NCBI GenBank assembly: GCA_018816805.1
Contig: JAHIVE010000005.1
Span: forward strand, 1 to 39,101
Direction: 5' to 3'
Length of the DNA stretch: 39,101 nucleotides
From: Patescibacteria group bacterium
Lineage (GTDB): Bacteria; Patescibacteriota; Gracilibacteria; UBA1369; 2-02-FULL-48-14
Shown here one piece after another: positions 33,345-39,101 of this stretch (the stretch's first letter is position 1; each line of letters begins with the position of its first letter). The translations under genes were made by a program, and so were the position numbers. Under the pieces are notes generated by a model. That model had not been told where the DNA came from. It searched no databases and saw nothing but the letters and a program-made list of their open reading frames with translations.

Positions 33345-33494
33345 ATGAACACAATAATGTTTTATCCACACCAAATGAAAAAAGAAACAGCATACAAGAA
33401 AGAAAGCGTATTTATTGCTCTGCTTATTATTACTTTAGCAGAAAGCGTAGTACTACTAGGTTTACTGGCAAAAGTAATTTTTTCTTCAAACTAA
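33345..33494 (+). CDS. Small single-pass membrane protein (49 or fewer residues)
   Basis: This short frame has in-frame ATGs at 33345, 33357 and 33375 (49, 45 or 39 residues). The product has a basic N-terminus (MKKETAYKKE) and one strongly hydrophobic helix (SVFIALLIITLAESVVLLGLLAKVIF), then SSN. TATAAT boxes at 33324-33329 and 33339-33344 lie just upstream; TTTCAA-16-TATAAT is a plausible promoter. There is no Shine-Dalgarno. The clear TM helix argues for a real gene, but size makes this uncertain. Confidence 0.45.
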   Translation: MNTIMFYPHQMKKETAYKKESVFIALLIITLAESVVLLGLLAKVIFSSN

Positions 33495-33513
33495 CAAGCA
33501 AACTAAGTAGTTC

Positions 33514-33590
33514 TGGTGGGCGATACAAGACTTGAACTTGTGACCTCCACAATGTCAATGTGGCGCTCTAGCCAGCTGAGCTAATCGCCC
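33514..33590 (-). tRNA. tRNA-Val (GAC)
   Basis: A 77-base cloverleaf on the minus strand with encoded CCA. The acceptor GGGCGAT pairs with ATCGCCC, discriminator A, D-arm TAGCTCAGCTGGCTAGAGC. The anticodon stem CCACA/TGTGG holds loop TTGACAT with anticodon GAC (valine), and the T-arm is ACAAG-TTCAAGT-CTTGT. Its 5' end sequence is repeated 78 bases upstream. Confidence 0.96.
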
Positions 33591-33674
33591 GGAAATGAGA
33601 ATCGAAGAAGTGCTTGCACTTCTGAGATTTGAATAGAGGGCGGAAGCCCCTTAGGGAGCTAATCGCCCGGAAAT
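33578..33674. repeat. 19-bp direct repeat of the tRNA-Val 5' end
   Basis: GAGCTAATCGCCCGGAAAT occurs at 33578-33596 and again at 33656-33674, 78 bases apart. The first copy covers the first 13 bases of tRNA-Val. Between the copies are small palindromes (AGAAGTG-CAAG-CACTTCT on the minus strand). Probably a decayed tandem tRNA copy or a 5' processing element. The 33591-33686 gap holds no gene. Confidence 0.7.
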
Positions 33675-33686
33675 TCGGGCCAAATT

Positions 33687-34925
33687 CTACTTTACAATGT
33701 AAAGTCCCGCAAGTGGTCCTGCAGTTATAGCTTTTCCATATCCGTTTAACTCATTCAAAGCACTTTCTTTATCCAAAGGACCCTCTTTTTCAATTAATCT
33801 GACAATAGCAGCAGTAATATAGGCAGTAGCTTGTGAGGTTCCACTCTTATATCCATACTTATTTCCAGGTAGCGATGACCAAATTGCAGTCCCATAAGAA
33901 GCAATATCAACCCAATCACCAAAATCTGACTTAGTCATCATTACGCCATTATTATCAACAGAGGCGACGGCAATACTGGAAGGATAGGTGGCAGGGTAGA
34001 AGCCTTCACTTGAACTCATATTCCCAGCAGCAGAAATGACCAAAATCCCGTTTTCTGCAGCTTCATCAGTAACAGTTTTCAGTGCGGTGGAAGGACTTAA
34101 AACACCAAAACTAGTATTAATTACATCAACTTTCGTATCAATTGCCTTGTCAAAAGCAATAATAACATTAGAAAGTTTACCACCATTAATATCAACAATT
34201 TTATAAGGAATAATAACCGCATCAGGAGCCTGCATTCTTATTATCCCTGCAATATGAGTGCCATGGCCAACATCGTCATACATATTTATACTGTCATCCA
34301 CCACATTCCAGCCTGATTCCAGATGTTCATCATCAAAAATCTCATGTTCCGGATCAACTCCACTATCCACAACAGCAACACGCACAGGATTATATGGTTT
34401 TTTTGCTTCCGTTTTTATATCACTAATTTTTTCCTCAAATTCAGGGGAAAGTCTGTAAACTGGATATCCTGACAGGTCAATTTCTTGATCAACTTCAACA
34501 TCTTTAAATTCCGGCACTAAACTTTTATATTGAATAGCAAGCGCCTCAAGTTGAGCATTTGAATACTCTTTTTGTGGTTCAAGAAGAATAACACTATCAC
34601 CATCTTTGTCATCATGAATTGTAGCTAAAAGTCCTTTGTAAGTCTGCACTTTTTCATCAGGTACATATAAGACATTAGACTCATATAAACTAGAAACTAA
34701 TCTAGAATTGCTGTCATGTAATAAGTCCTCGACTAAAACCATCTCATTTGTATAATTTAATTCCTTAAATGTACGTAAAGAGGTTTCGGAAAAACCAGTT
34801 GCCATATCATTACTAAGAGTTTTTAACGACAAATAACTAAAAAACACAGCTACGCCTAAAGTAAGTAAAACAGGAGCATTTTTATAGACTTTCAATAGCA
34901 AATTATTGTGGAGATTAGACATCAT
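33687..34925 (-). CDS. Membrane-anchored subtilisin-like serine protease (S8)
   Basis: From the ATG at 34923-34925 it has 412 residues. A TM segment near the N-terminus (about 17-35, APVLLTLGVAVFFSYLSL) puts the catalytic part outside the cell. A pro-domain-like region (about 50-175) precedes the S8 domain. The triad is visible: Asp187 in VAVVDSGVD, His221 in GHGTHIAG, Ser364 in SGTSQATA, plus the oxyanion Asn302 in SAAGN. A longer frame begins at TTG 34979, but the ATG pair after AGGT is preferred. It may mature or degrade surface proteins; the substrate is unknown. Confidence 0.93.
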   Translation of the reverse strand: MMSNLHNNLLLKVYKNAPVLLTLGVAVFFSYLSLKTLSNDMATGFSETSLRTFKELNYTNEMVLVEDLLHDSNSRLVSSLYESNVLYVPDEKVQTYKGLLATIHDDKDGDSVILLEPQKEYSNAQLEALAIQYKSLVPEFKDVEVDQEIDLSGYPVYRLSPEFEEKISDIKTEAKKPYNPVRVAVVDSGVDPEHEIFDDEHLESGWNVVDDSINMYDDVGHGTHIAGIIRMQAPDAVIIPYKIVDINGGKLSNVIIAFDKAIDTKVDVINTSFGVLSPSTALKTVTDEAAENGILVISAAGNMSSSEGFYPATYPSSIAVASVDNNGVMMTKSDFGDWVDIASYGTAIWSSLPGNKYGYKSGTSQATAYITAAIVRLIEKEGPLDKESALNELNGYGKAITAGPLAGLYIVK

Positions 34926-35084
34926 TTTAACCTGAAGCCGACCCGATAATACTGGAAAATGAAAAAAAAGACTAGACAAGATTAAAAAAATACTATATAT
35001 TCAGACCTTATTTGACAAAACGTCAAGTATCAAAAAGCAAAAATATTCTAGAAAACAAAAAACTAATTGTATCTTACGGTTGCG

Positions 35085-35121
35085 GAGGACCCTTAAAATG
35101 GCGTGGAGGGGGTCCTCTTTT
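35085..35121 (+). terminator. Terminator-like hairpin with a 17-base loop
   Basis: GAGGACCC (35085-35092) pairs with GGGTCCTC (35110-35117), followed by TTTT. No plus-strand gene precedes it, so it would end a short RNA or act in a leader. The loop contains ATGGCGTGGAGG (35098-35109); the GCGTGGA part is shared with the terminator loop at 33277. The rest of 34926-35152 shows no gene. Confidence 0.65.
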
Positions 35122-35152
35122 CATATCCGGTTAAAAATGATAAAAGTTAAGC

Positions 35153-35854
35153 ATGGATTTATCTGTTATTATTCCCGCGTACAACGAATCTAAGCGACTA
35201 AAAAAAACACTTGAAGAGGCTTTATCCTTTTTTTCAGATAAATTTGAAAATTTCGAAATAATTCTAGTAGATGATGGAAGTACAGACGAAACTCTAATTT
35301 CAATTAATTCTTATAGATCCAACCCAAATTTGCGAATTATCACTTATTCTGAAAACAGAGGGAAGGGATACGCAATAAAACAGGGAGTTTTAGCAGCCAG
35401 AGGTGAAATAGTTCTCTTTATGGACGCCGACGGAGCAACTCCAATCTCAGAATTTAATAACTTATTAACATTTTTAGGAGAAAACCCAGTAGTAATAGGA
35501 TCTAGATATCAAAAAATGAGTTCAATAGAGATAAAACAGCCATTCTACAGAATAATTATTGGGCGAATAGGGAACTATCTCATTCAAAAAAGTCTGCTTC
35601 CCGGGATTGAAGATACCCAATGTGGCTTTAAAATGTTTAAAAATGATATTGCAAAAGAACTTTTTGAAGATTTAACCATTGAAAGGTTCGGATTTGATAT
35701 TGAAATATTAGTAAAAGCTCACCAAAAAGGTTATAGCATTGTAGAAGTCCCAGTTTCGTGGCATCACCAAGGCAGCAGTCGCATCAGACCAATAAAAGAT
35801 TCATTTAGAACTTTTAAAGATTTCCTTAAGATAAAAAAAAGATTACAACGTTGA
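35153..35854 (+). CDS. Family 2 glycosyltransferase, polyprenyl-phosphate sugar synthase type
   Basis: A 233-residue GT-A enzyme like DPM1/ALG5, which charges a polyprenyl phosphate with mannose or glucose for extracellular glycosylation. Motifs: SVIIPAYNESKRL, EIILVDDGSTDETL (nucleotide-binding Asp), NRGKGYAIKQGVLAARGEIVLFMDADGATP (DAD metal site), DTQCGFKMF and ERFGFDIEILVKAHQKGY, then VEVPVSWHHQGSSRI. No C-terminal TM helices. It could feed the GT4 enzymes elsewhere in the window (inference). TGATAAAAG ending at 35146 is a weak extended -10 that would give a leaderless start at 35153. Confidence 0.93.
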   Translation: MDLSVIIPAYNESKRLKKTLEEALSFFSDKFENFEIILVDDGSTDETLISINSYRSNPNLRIITYSENRGKGYAIKQGVLAARGEIVLFMDADGATPISEFNNLLTFLGENPVVIGSRYQKMSSIEIKQPFYRIIIGRIGNYLIQKSLLPGIEDTQCGFKMFKNDIAKELFEDLTIERFGFDIEILVKAHQKGYSIVEVPVSWHHQGSSRIRPIKDSFRTFKDFLKIKKRLQR

Positions 35855-35879
35855 CCAACAGCTAATAAACCAGTATAAT
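35851..35879 (+). promoter_or_regulatory. Promoter for the coiled-coil gene at 35941
   Basis: TTGACC (35851-35856), a 17-base spacer, TATAAT (35874-35879). Close to consensus. The predicted leader is about 55 bases; the -35 overlaps the stop of the GT2 gene. Confidence 0.7.
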
Positions 35880-35940
35880 ATAAAAACCTAGAGCTTGATT
35901 CTTAATAAGAGTTTTCATACACTCACATAGTAATAAAAAA

Positions 35941-36573
35941 ATGACAGACAACAATTTCAATTCGAACTATACAGGTGGCTTTGTTCACGGAGGACAAGGT
36001 GATCAAGGTGATCAAAATGGTCAACAGGGTGTAAACCCGGTACAGCCGGTACAACCGGTACAACCGGTACAACCGGTACAACAACCACAACCAGATCCAA
36101 TGCAAGAACCTGGAGCAGGAAGTTTCCCATCTCAGCCACCAATGGCAGGTATGAGACCGCCAACGCCTCCCGCACCTCCCCAAGACCCATCTTTGGAGGG
36201 TTACTTTTTTGGAAGCAAAATGAAGGATTTCAAAACAACAATAGTTCTGCCTCAAAACGAATTAACTTTTGATGAAGCAAAATTCCTAAATTTGCTAGCC
36301 GGTTCAATTTCTCTATCTCTCGAAGAAAAAAAGAAAATAATCGACTCAATCCCAAAATTAAAACAAGCCCAAGTCGACGAATTGATGAGAATCTTTGAAG
36401 AAGAAAGGTCAAAATTTATTGAACTTTCACCCAAACACGCAGCTCAGCTAAAAAAATTGGAAGATCAGTATGCTAGCGAATGGAAAGATTTAGAGTTAAA
36501 ATACAAAGCGGAAGCAAAAAGCCAAGAAGATGCAGGTAAAGCAGAAGAGATAAGAAAACAACTGGGGCTCTAA
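35941..36573 (+). CDS. Coiled-coil protein with Pro/Gln-rich N-terminus
   Basis: This 210-residue soluble protein has a disordered Gly/Gln/Asp start (about 1-30), five PVQ repeats (about 33-47), and a Pro/Met-rich linker to about 82. A helical C-terminal half follows (…FLNLLAGSISLSLEEKKKIIDSIPKLKQAQVDELMRIFEEERSKF…LKKLEDQYASEWKDLE…). That half aligns without gaps with the protein at 18881-19300, so the two are paralogues. Function unknown; the layout suggests a structural or scaffold protein. It has its own strong promoter. Confidence 0.8.
   Translation: MTDNNFNSNYTGGFVHGGQGDQGDQNGQQGVNPVQPVQPVQPVQPVQQPQPDPMQEPGAGSFPSQPPMAGMRPPTPPAPPQDPSLEGYFFGSKMKDFKTTIVLPQNELTFDEAKFLNLLAGSISLSLEEKKKIIDSIPKLKQAQVDELMRIFEEERSKFIELSPKHAAQLKKLEDQYASEWKDLELKYKAEAKSQEDAGKAEEIRKQLGL
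36037..36081 (+). repeat. Five tandem 9-bp repeats (CCGGTACAR)
   Basis: Five nearly perfect copies in frame, encoding Pro-Val-Gln repeats in the disordered N-terminus of the coiled-coil protein. Copy number could change by slippage without a frameshift. Confidence 0.9.
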
Positions 36574-36605
36574 AATTCAACTTTTCATTCATTCACCTCC
36601 GCGCC

Positions 36606-37061
36606 ATGAAAAAGAATAATTTCTTCATCCTAACAAGTTTAGGTTTATTGTTATTACCAATCGCTTCCTGTAAAAAACCCGTAATTGAGGAACCAACAAT
36701 TCAAGAATCAGAGCCACTCTCAGCTGTTGATGCAGAAATCCCAGATATTTTCGAGGGCTTAAGTGATGAGGAAATAGACACCTACTATGAAGACAAATCG
36801 AAAGAACAAGAAGAACTGTTCAGCAATGCAGTAATTCATTATGACGAATCCATGTGTGACCAGCTTGAGGGTGAAACCATGCAGACATTTTGTCTAAGAA
36901 ATGTAATTACGACAAAAGCAATAGCAATGAATGACATCAATATCTGTAACGAACACAAATCAGAAAGTGATGCAGAAGATTGTGAAGAGTTATACAGCCA
37001 AGCACACGAAACACCCCCAGAAGTTGAAGATATTAGTACAAAAGAAGAAGTAATTTTTTAA
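36606..37061 (+). CDS. Lipoprotein, Cys-containing, unknown function
   Basis: This 151-residue protein has a signal peptide with lipobox (LLLLPIASC, Cys22), so it is probably anchored outside the membrane. A Glu-rich linker follows, then a small helical domain with four cysteines (SMCDQLEG…TFCLRNV…NICNEH…EDCEELY) that could form two disulfides. Acidic throughout. I do not recognise a family. The ATG is preceded by CCTCCGCGCC rather than a Shine-Dalgarno. It converges on the secreted Cys-rich cluster, with 2 bases between the ends. Confidence 0.75.
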   Translation: MKKNNFFILTSLGLLLLPIASCKKPVIEEPTIQESEPLSAVDAEIPDIFEGLSDEEIDTYYEDKSKEQEELFSNAVIHYDESMCDQLEGETMQTFCLRNVITTKAIAMNDINICNEHKSESDAEDCEELYSQAHETPPEVEDISTKEEVIF

Positions 37062-37063
37062 AA

Positions 37064-37675
37064 CTAATTCATCGGGATATGATTTGTGGCATCAGGGCTA
37101 TAACATATAGCCTGCACTTTCATTGGTGAAGTACTTGTAAATCCGTTACAAATCACATTTGGGGGACTAAAAGGTGCTGATGTACCCAACATTCTTCCAG
37201 AAGTCGTCTCTTGAAATGCAAGACAAGCAATCATTTCATCATCATCATCACAACTTACTGAAAAACGCTTCATCTGATTAAAAGCAGTACCACTTTCGGT
37301 AGGACAGTAAGTACAAGAACTCTCAACTAAATAATAAGTTCCAAAATTATGTTGATCAGCCGCACCATCAATAGGTCCTGAAAAAACTAAATCCGTACCT
37401 CCCTGCAAATAAAGTTGATCCGTTAATAGAGAACCTCTAACAAAAACATCACCAGCAACAATAACATCCCCACGATTACTTAAATAATCAGCTACAGCCG
37501 CATCCCCAATAATCAGAGAAGGCAATTTGAGAACATTCTGAGTATATGCTTCCGGATCATTTGGAGGCGGGTCGATATCATATAAACCAACAGCCATCTG
37601 AATTATTCCATTAAACATAACCGCAACAATACATATACTTGAAAATAAAACAAAAGTGCTCCTAAATTTTTTCAT
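37064..37675 (-). CDS. Secreted six-cysteine protein, family copy 3
   Basis: This 203-residue exported protein has an N-terminal signal/TM segment (about 7-30). A region of short beta repeats follows (LIIGDAAVADYLSNRGDVIVAGDVFVRGSLLTDQLYLQGG), like bactofilin rungs. The C-terminal domain carries six cysteines: SSCTYC, SVSCDDDDEMIACLAF, NVICNGF and AICYSPD. The same pattern and spacing occur in the two genes upstream (37678 and 38276), so these are tandem paralogues. Function unknown; probably surface-exposed and disulfide-bonded. It starts 2 bases after the preceding stop. Confidence 0.8.
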   Translation of the reverse strand: MKKFRSTFVLFSSICIVAVMFNGIIQMAVGLYDIDPPPNDPEAYTQNVLKLPSLIIGDAAVADYLSNRGDVIVAGDVFVRGSLLTDQLYLQGGTDLVFSGPIDGAADQHNFGTYYLVESSCTYCPTESGTAFNQMKRFSVSCDDDDEMIACLAFQETTSGRMLGTSAPFSPPNVICNGFTSTSPMKVQAICYSPDATNHIPMN

Positions 37676-37677
37676 AT

Positions 37678-38262
37678 TTAATTAAAATTATCAGTTGAAT
37701 TTGTAATATTCGGACTCAAACATACAGCACTTGCAGTAATTGAAGGACTGCTTGTATAAACCCTACAATACCAATTGTCAAAAGCTTCAAAAACATAATA
37801 CCCATATAATTTTGCATTCAAATCTTTAGGATAACCCATACAACTTACAATAATATCATTATCATTACAGTAAACATCCCCATAATACATTCCCGCATAG
37901 TCGCCAGTTGAAAATCTTGCACAATTGGTACAAGTCGCATCTCTAACATAATAGTTACCTATCGCAGGAGCTTTAACATGAGCCAAGAAATCTACAACAA
38001 TAGGCTCGCCAGCAGTATGACTATAAATATCATCAACCTTAAGAGTAGAACCCACTTCAAGAGATCCCTGCACTTTCATGCTATCGATAGACGGAATAGA
38101 TCCATCCCCAATAAGCACCCTCGAAAATCTGGGAGTAACTGTAGCTGTATCATTATTTACAGGATCAATATCTGCTGCCACACTTTGAATGAAAAAAGCT
38201 AAAAGAACACCAACAAACAAAGGCGAAGCGTACAAAGAGAATTTAAAAAAACTTTTATTCAT
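37678..38262 (-). CDS. Secreted six-cysteine protein, family copy 2
   Basis: A 194-residue exported protein with a signal peptide (about 7-30, ending SVAA). The N-terminal half has beta-rung repeats (MKVQGSLEVGSTLKVDDI). The C-terminal domain begins IGNYYVRDATCTNCARF and continues DVYCNDNDIIVSCMGY, NWYCRVY and SAVCLSPN: six cysteines in the same order as its neighbours. Related to both flanking genes. The last residues are Asn/Thr-rich. No enzyme motif is seen. Confidence 0.8.
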   Translation of the reverse strand: MNKSFFKFSLYASPLFVGVLLAFFIQSVAADIDPVNNDTATVTPRFSRVLIGDGSIPSIDSMKVQGSLEVGSTLKVDDIYSHTAGEPIVVDFLAHVKAPAIGNYYVRDATCTNCARFSTGDYAGMYYGDVYCNDNDIIVSCMGYPKDLNAKLYGYYVFEAFDNWYCRVYTSSPSITASAVCLSPNITNSTDNFN

Positions 38263-38275
38263 AATTTAAAAAAAA

Positions 38276-38878
38276 TCAATCAGGACTAAAACAAAAGGCT
38301 TTAACATGTAAACCCAGTGGCTGTGTATCATTGTCTGACAATACCTGACAACGATACTGACCATTGCTTGTATAAATATCTGAACCAAGGAAATCCGTAG
38401 CTATATTACTATCCCAATGCAATATGTAACCTGAGCACCCAAGCATAATATCACCAACGTCACAGCTAGAAACCAATCTAGCCATCCCACTTTTTGAAGT
38501 GTCACCATCGCTTACCGTATAGTTACATCCATCATTTGAACATTCCGCCTCCCTATAATAATAACGTCCAAAAGAAGATGCCTCTATATCAGAGTGGAAG
38601 ACAATTGATGTATTATTATTTGGTCGCACATCTGAAACGAAAAGCGGCCCAATGACACGTAATTTATCTTCAACTTTTAAACTATTCAGACCCGTATTAA
38701 CTGTAGAACCAACTTTTAAGGAATCAAAATATCTATTATAAATACAGTTAGTAGCTGGAGGGCTACAACTTGTTCCCGGCCCTTCCACCGCCCAAACAGA
38801 TTGAATCATTAAAGAAAAGAGAAACCCAACAGTGACAACTATCAGCAGTCTTCCAACTTTTACAAGGAATTTCTTCAT
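38276..38878 (-). CDS. Secreted six-cysteine protein, family copy 1
   Basis: A 200-residue exported protein with a clear signal peptide (cleavage likely after SVWA, about residue 30). Two extra cysteines (SCSPPATNC) come first, then beta-rung repeats (LKVGSTVNTGLNSLKVEDKLRVIG). The shared domain follows: FGRYYYREAECSNDGC, VSSCDVGDIMLGCSGY, YRCQVL and AFCFSPD. First gene of the three-gene minus-strand array. Its start region, TTCCACGCCATG, has no Shine-Dalgarno and is complementary to the hairpin loop at 35098-35107. Confidence 0.8.
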   Translation of the reverse strand: MKKFLVKVGRLLIVVTVGFLFSLMIQSVWAVEGPGTSCSPPATNCIYNRYFDSLKVGSTVNTGLNSLKVEDKLRVIGPLFVSDVRPNNNTSIVFHSDIEASSFGRYYYREAECSNDGCNYTVSDGDTSKSGMARLVSSCDVGDIMLGCSGYILHWDSNIATDFLGSDIYTSNGQYRCQVLSDNDTQPLGLHVKAFCFSPD

Positions 38879-38905
38879 GGCGTGGAATGTGAATACGAAA
38901 GAATT

Positions 38906-39101
38906 CTAATAGGCTCTTGCAAAATATACAAGAGTGTCTGTCTCATTTCCTGAAAAAATACACTTTTTCTTAGTTTTCATCTTTTCTTCAACTATCACTC
39001 TAATTGTTGCTTTTGTTTCTTCCTGTAATTTTCTCTCATCATCTGCAGTTCCACCCCAAGGGGCTTTTACAAAGCCACCTTTATCATCCAAAATCTTCAC
39101 C
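38906..39101 (-). CDS. proS: Prolyl-tRNA synthetase, C-terminal fragment (gene continues outside window)
   Basis: The last ~65 residues of a protein whose start lies beyond the right edge. The sequence KGGFVKAPWGGTADDERKLQEETKATIRVI, followed by KKCIFSGNETDTLVYFARAY and ending in Tyr, matches the C-terminal zinc-binding-like domain of archaeal/eukaryotic-type ProRS. That type is also found in some bacteria, including many CPR. It attaches proline to tRNA-Pro. Only one Cys of the usual cluster is visible, so zinc binding may be lost. The frame is open to the window edge. Confidence 0.88.
   Translation of the reverse strand, partial: VKILDDKGGFVKAPWGGTADDERKLQEETKATIRVIVEEKMKTKKKCIFSGNETDTLVYFARAY

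Noticed and set aside
35941..36255. Minus-strand frame rich in LYRLYR repeats
   Set aside because: It is the shadow of the CCGGTACAR repeats in the coiled-coil gene.

Overview
This is an AT-rich, gene-dense bacterial chromosome segment. It has about 40 protein genes, two tRNAs and almost no spare DNA: many neighbouring genes overlap by 1-100 bases. UGA is used as a normal stop (for example at the ends of the pilin and thyA genes), so the code is not the UGA=Gly code of Gracilibacteria/Absconditabacteria. Several traits point to the Candidate Phyla Radiation (Patescibacteria), with Peregrinibacteria-like lineages a reasonable guess: the small gene set, isolated single steps of pathways (aroD, a hisA-like gene, folC, thyA, folA), an SLH/TIG surface protein, a pilin, a sortase, a ProRS C-terminus ending in Tyr, and many starts without a Shine-Dalgarno sequence. 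The taxonomy is inference.

Layout. 1-4.7 kb: a partial unknown gene, an HExxH protein, an SLH surface protein, a pilin, a SixA-like phosphatase and a membrane-anchored unknown. 4.7-9.1 kb: thyA-folA, a DGQHR-motif protein, exonuclease III, a VIT-family transporter and ribosomal protein L33. 9.1-12.4 kb: tRNA-Phe, a lipoprotein, an unknown, an FAD/NAD reductase and an MscS channel. 12.4-18.9 kb: aroD, ychF, a HisA-like TIM barrel, RelA/SpoT, mnmA and sortase. 18.9-24.8 kb: two unknown proteins, ligA, an unknown, folC and dnaX. 24.8-31.7 kb: two GT4 glycosyltransferases and a ComF protein on the minus strand, then nudix, a small membrane protein and a UvrD-helicase/nuclease on the plus strand. 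31.7-35.1 kb: an ECF sigma factor operon, a structured intergenic region with a candidate small RNA, a small membrane ORF, tRNA-Val and a membrane-anchored subtilase. 35.1-39.1 kb: a GT2 glycosyltransferase, a coiled-coil protein, a lipoprotein, three tandem secreted Cys-rich paralogues and the C-terminus of prolyl-tRNA synthetase.

How the parts fit. Much of the window is housekeeping: replication and repair (dnaX, ligA, xth, UvrD-like), tRNA and translation (mnmA, ychF, L33, ProRS), the stringent response, and dTMP/folate. It is interleaved with cell-surface genes (SLH protein, pilin, sortase, glycosyltransferases, subtilase, secreted Cys-rich family).

The most unusual signals are in regulation and in the surface genes. 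A near-identical extended -10 promoter is placed so that the SLH protein and sortase mRNAs should be leaderless. A 14-bp-arm palindrome overlaps the promoter of a candidate terminator-ended RNA beside the ECF sigma operon. An intergenic terminator loop is complementary to the start regions of two nearby exported-protein genes. A perfect 25-bp inverted repeat lies between a glycosyltransferase gene and dnaX. Three tandem secreted proteins share a six-cysteine pattern. None of these could be tested here.
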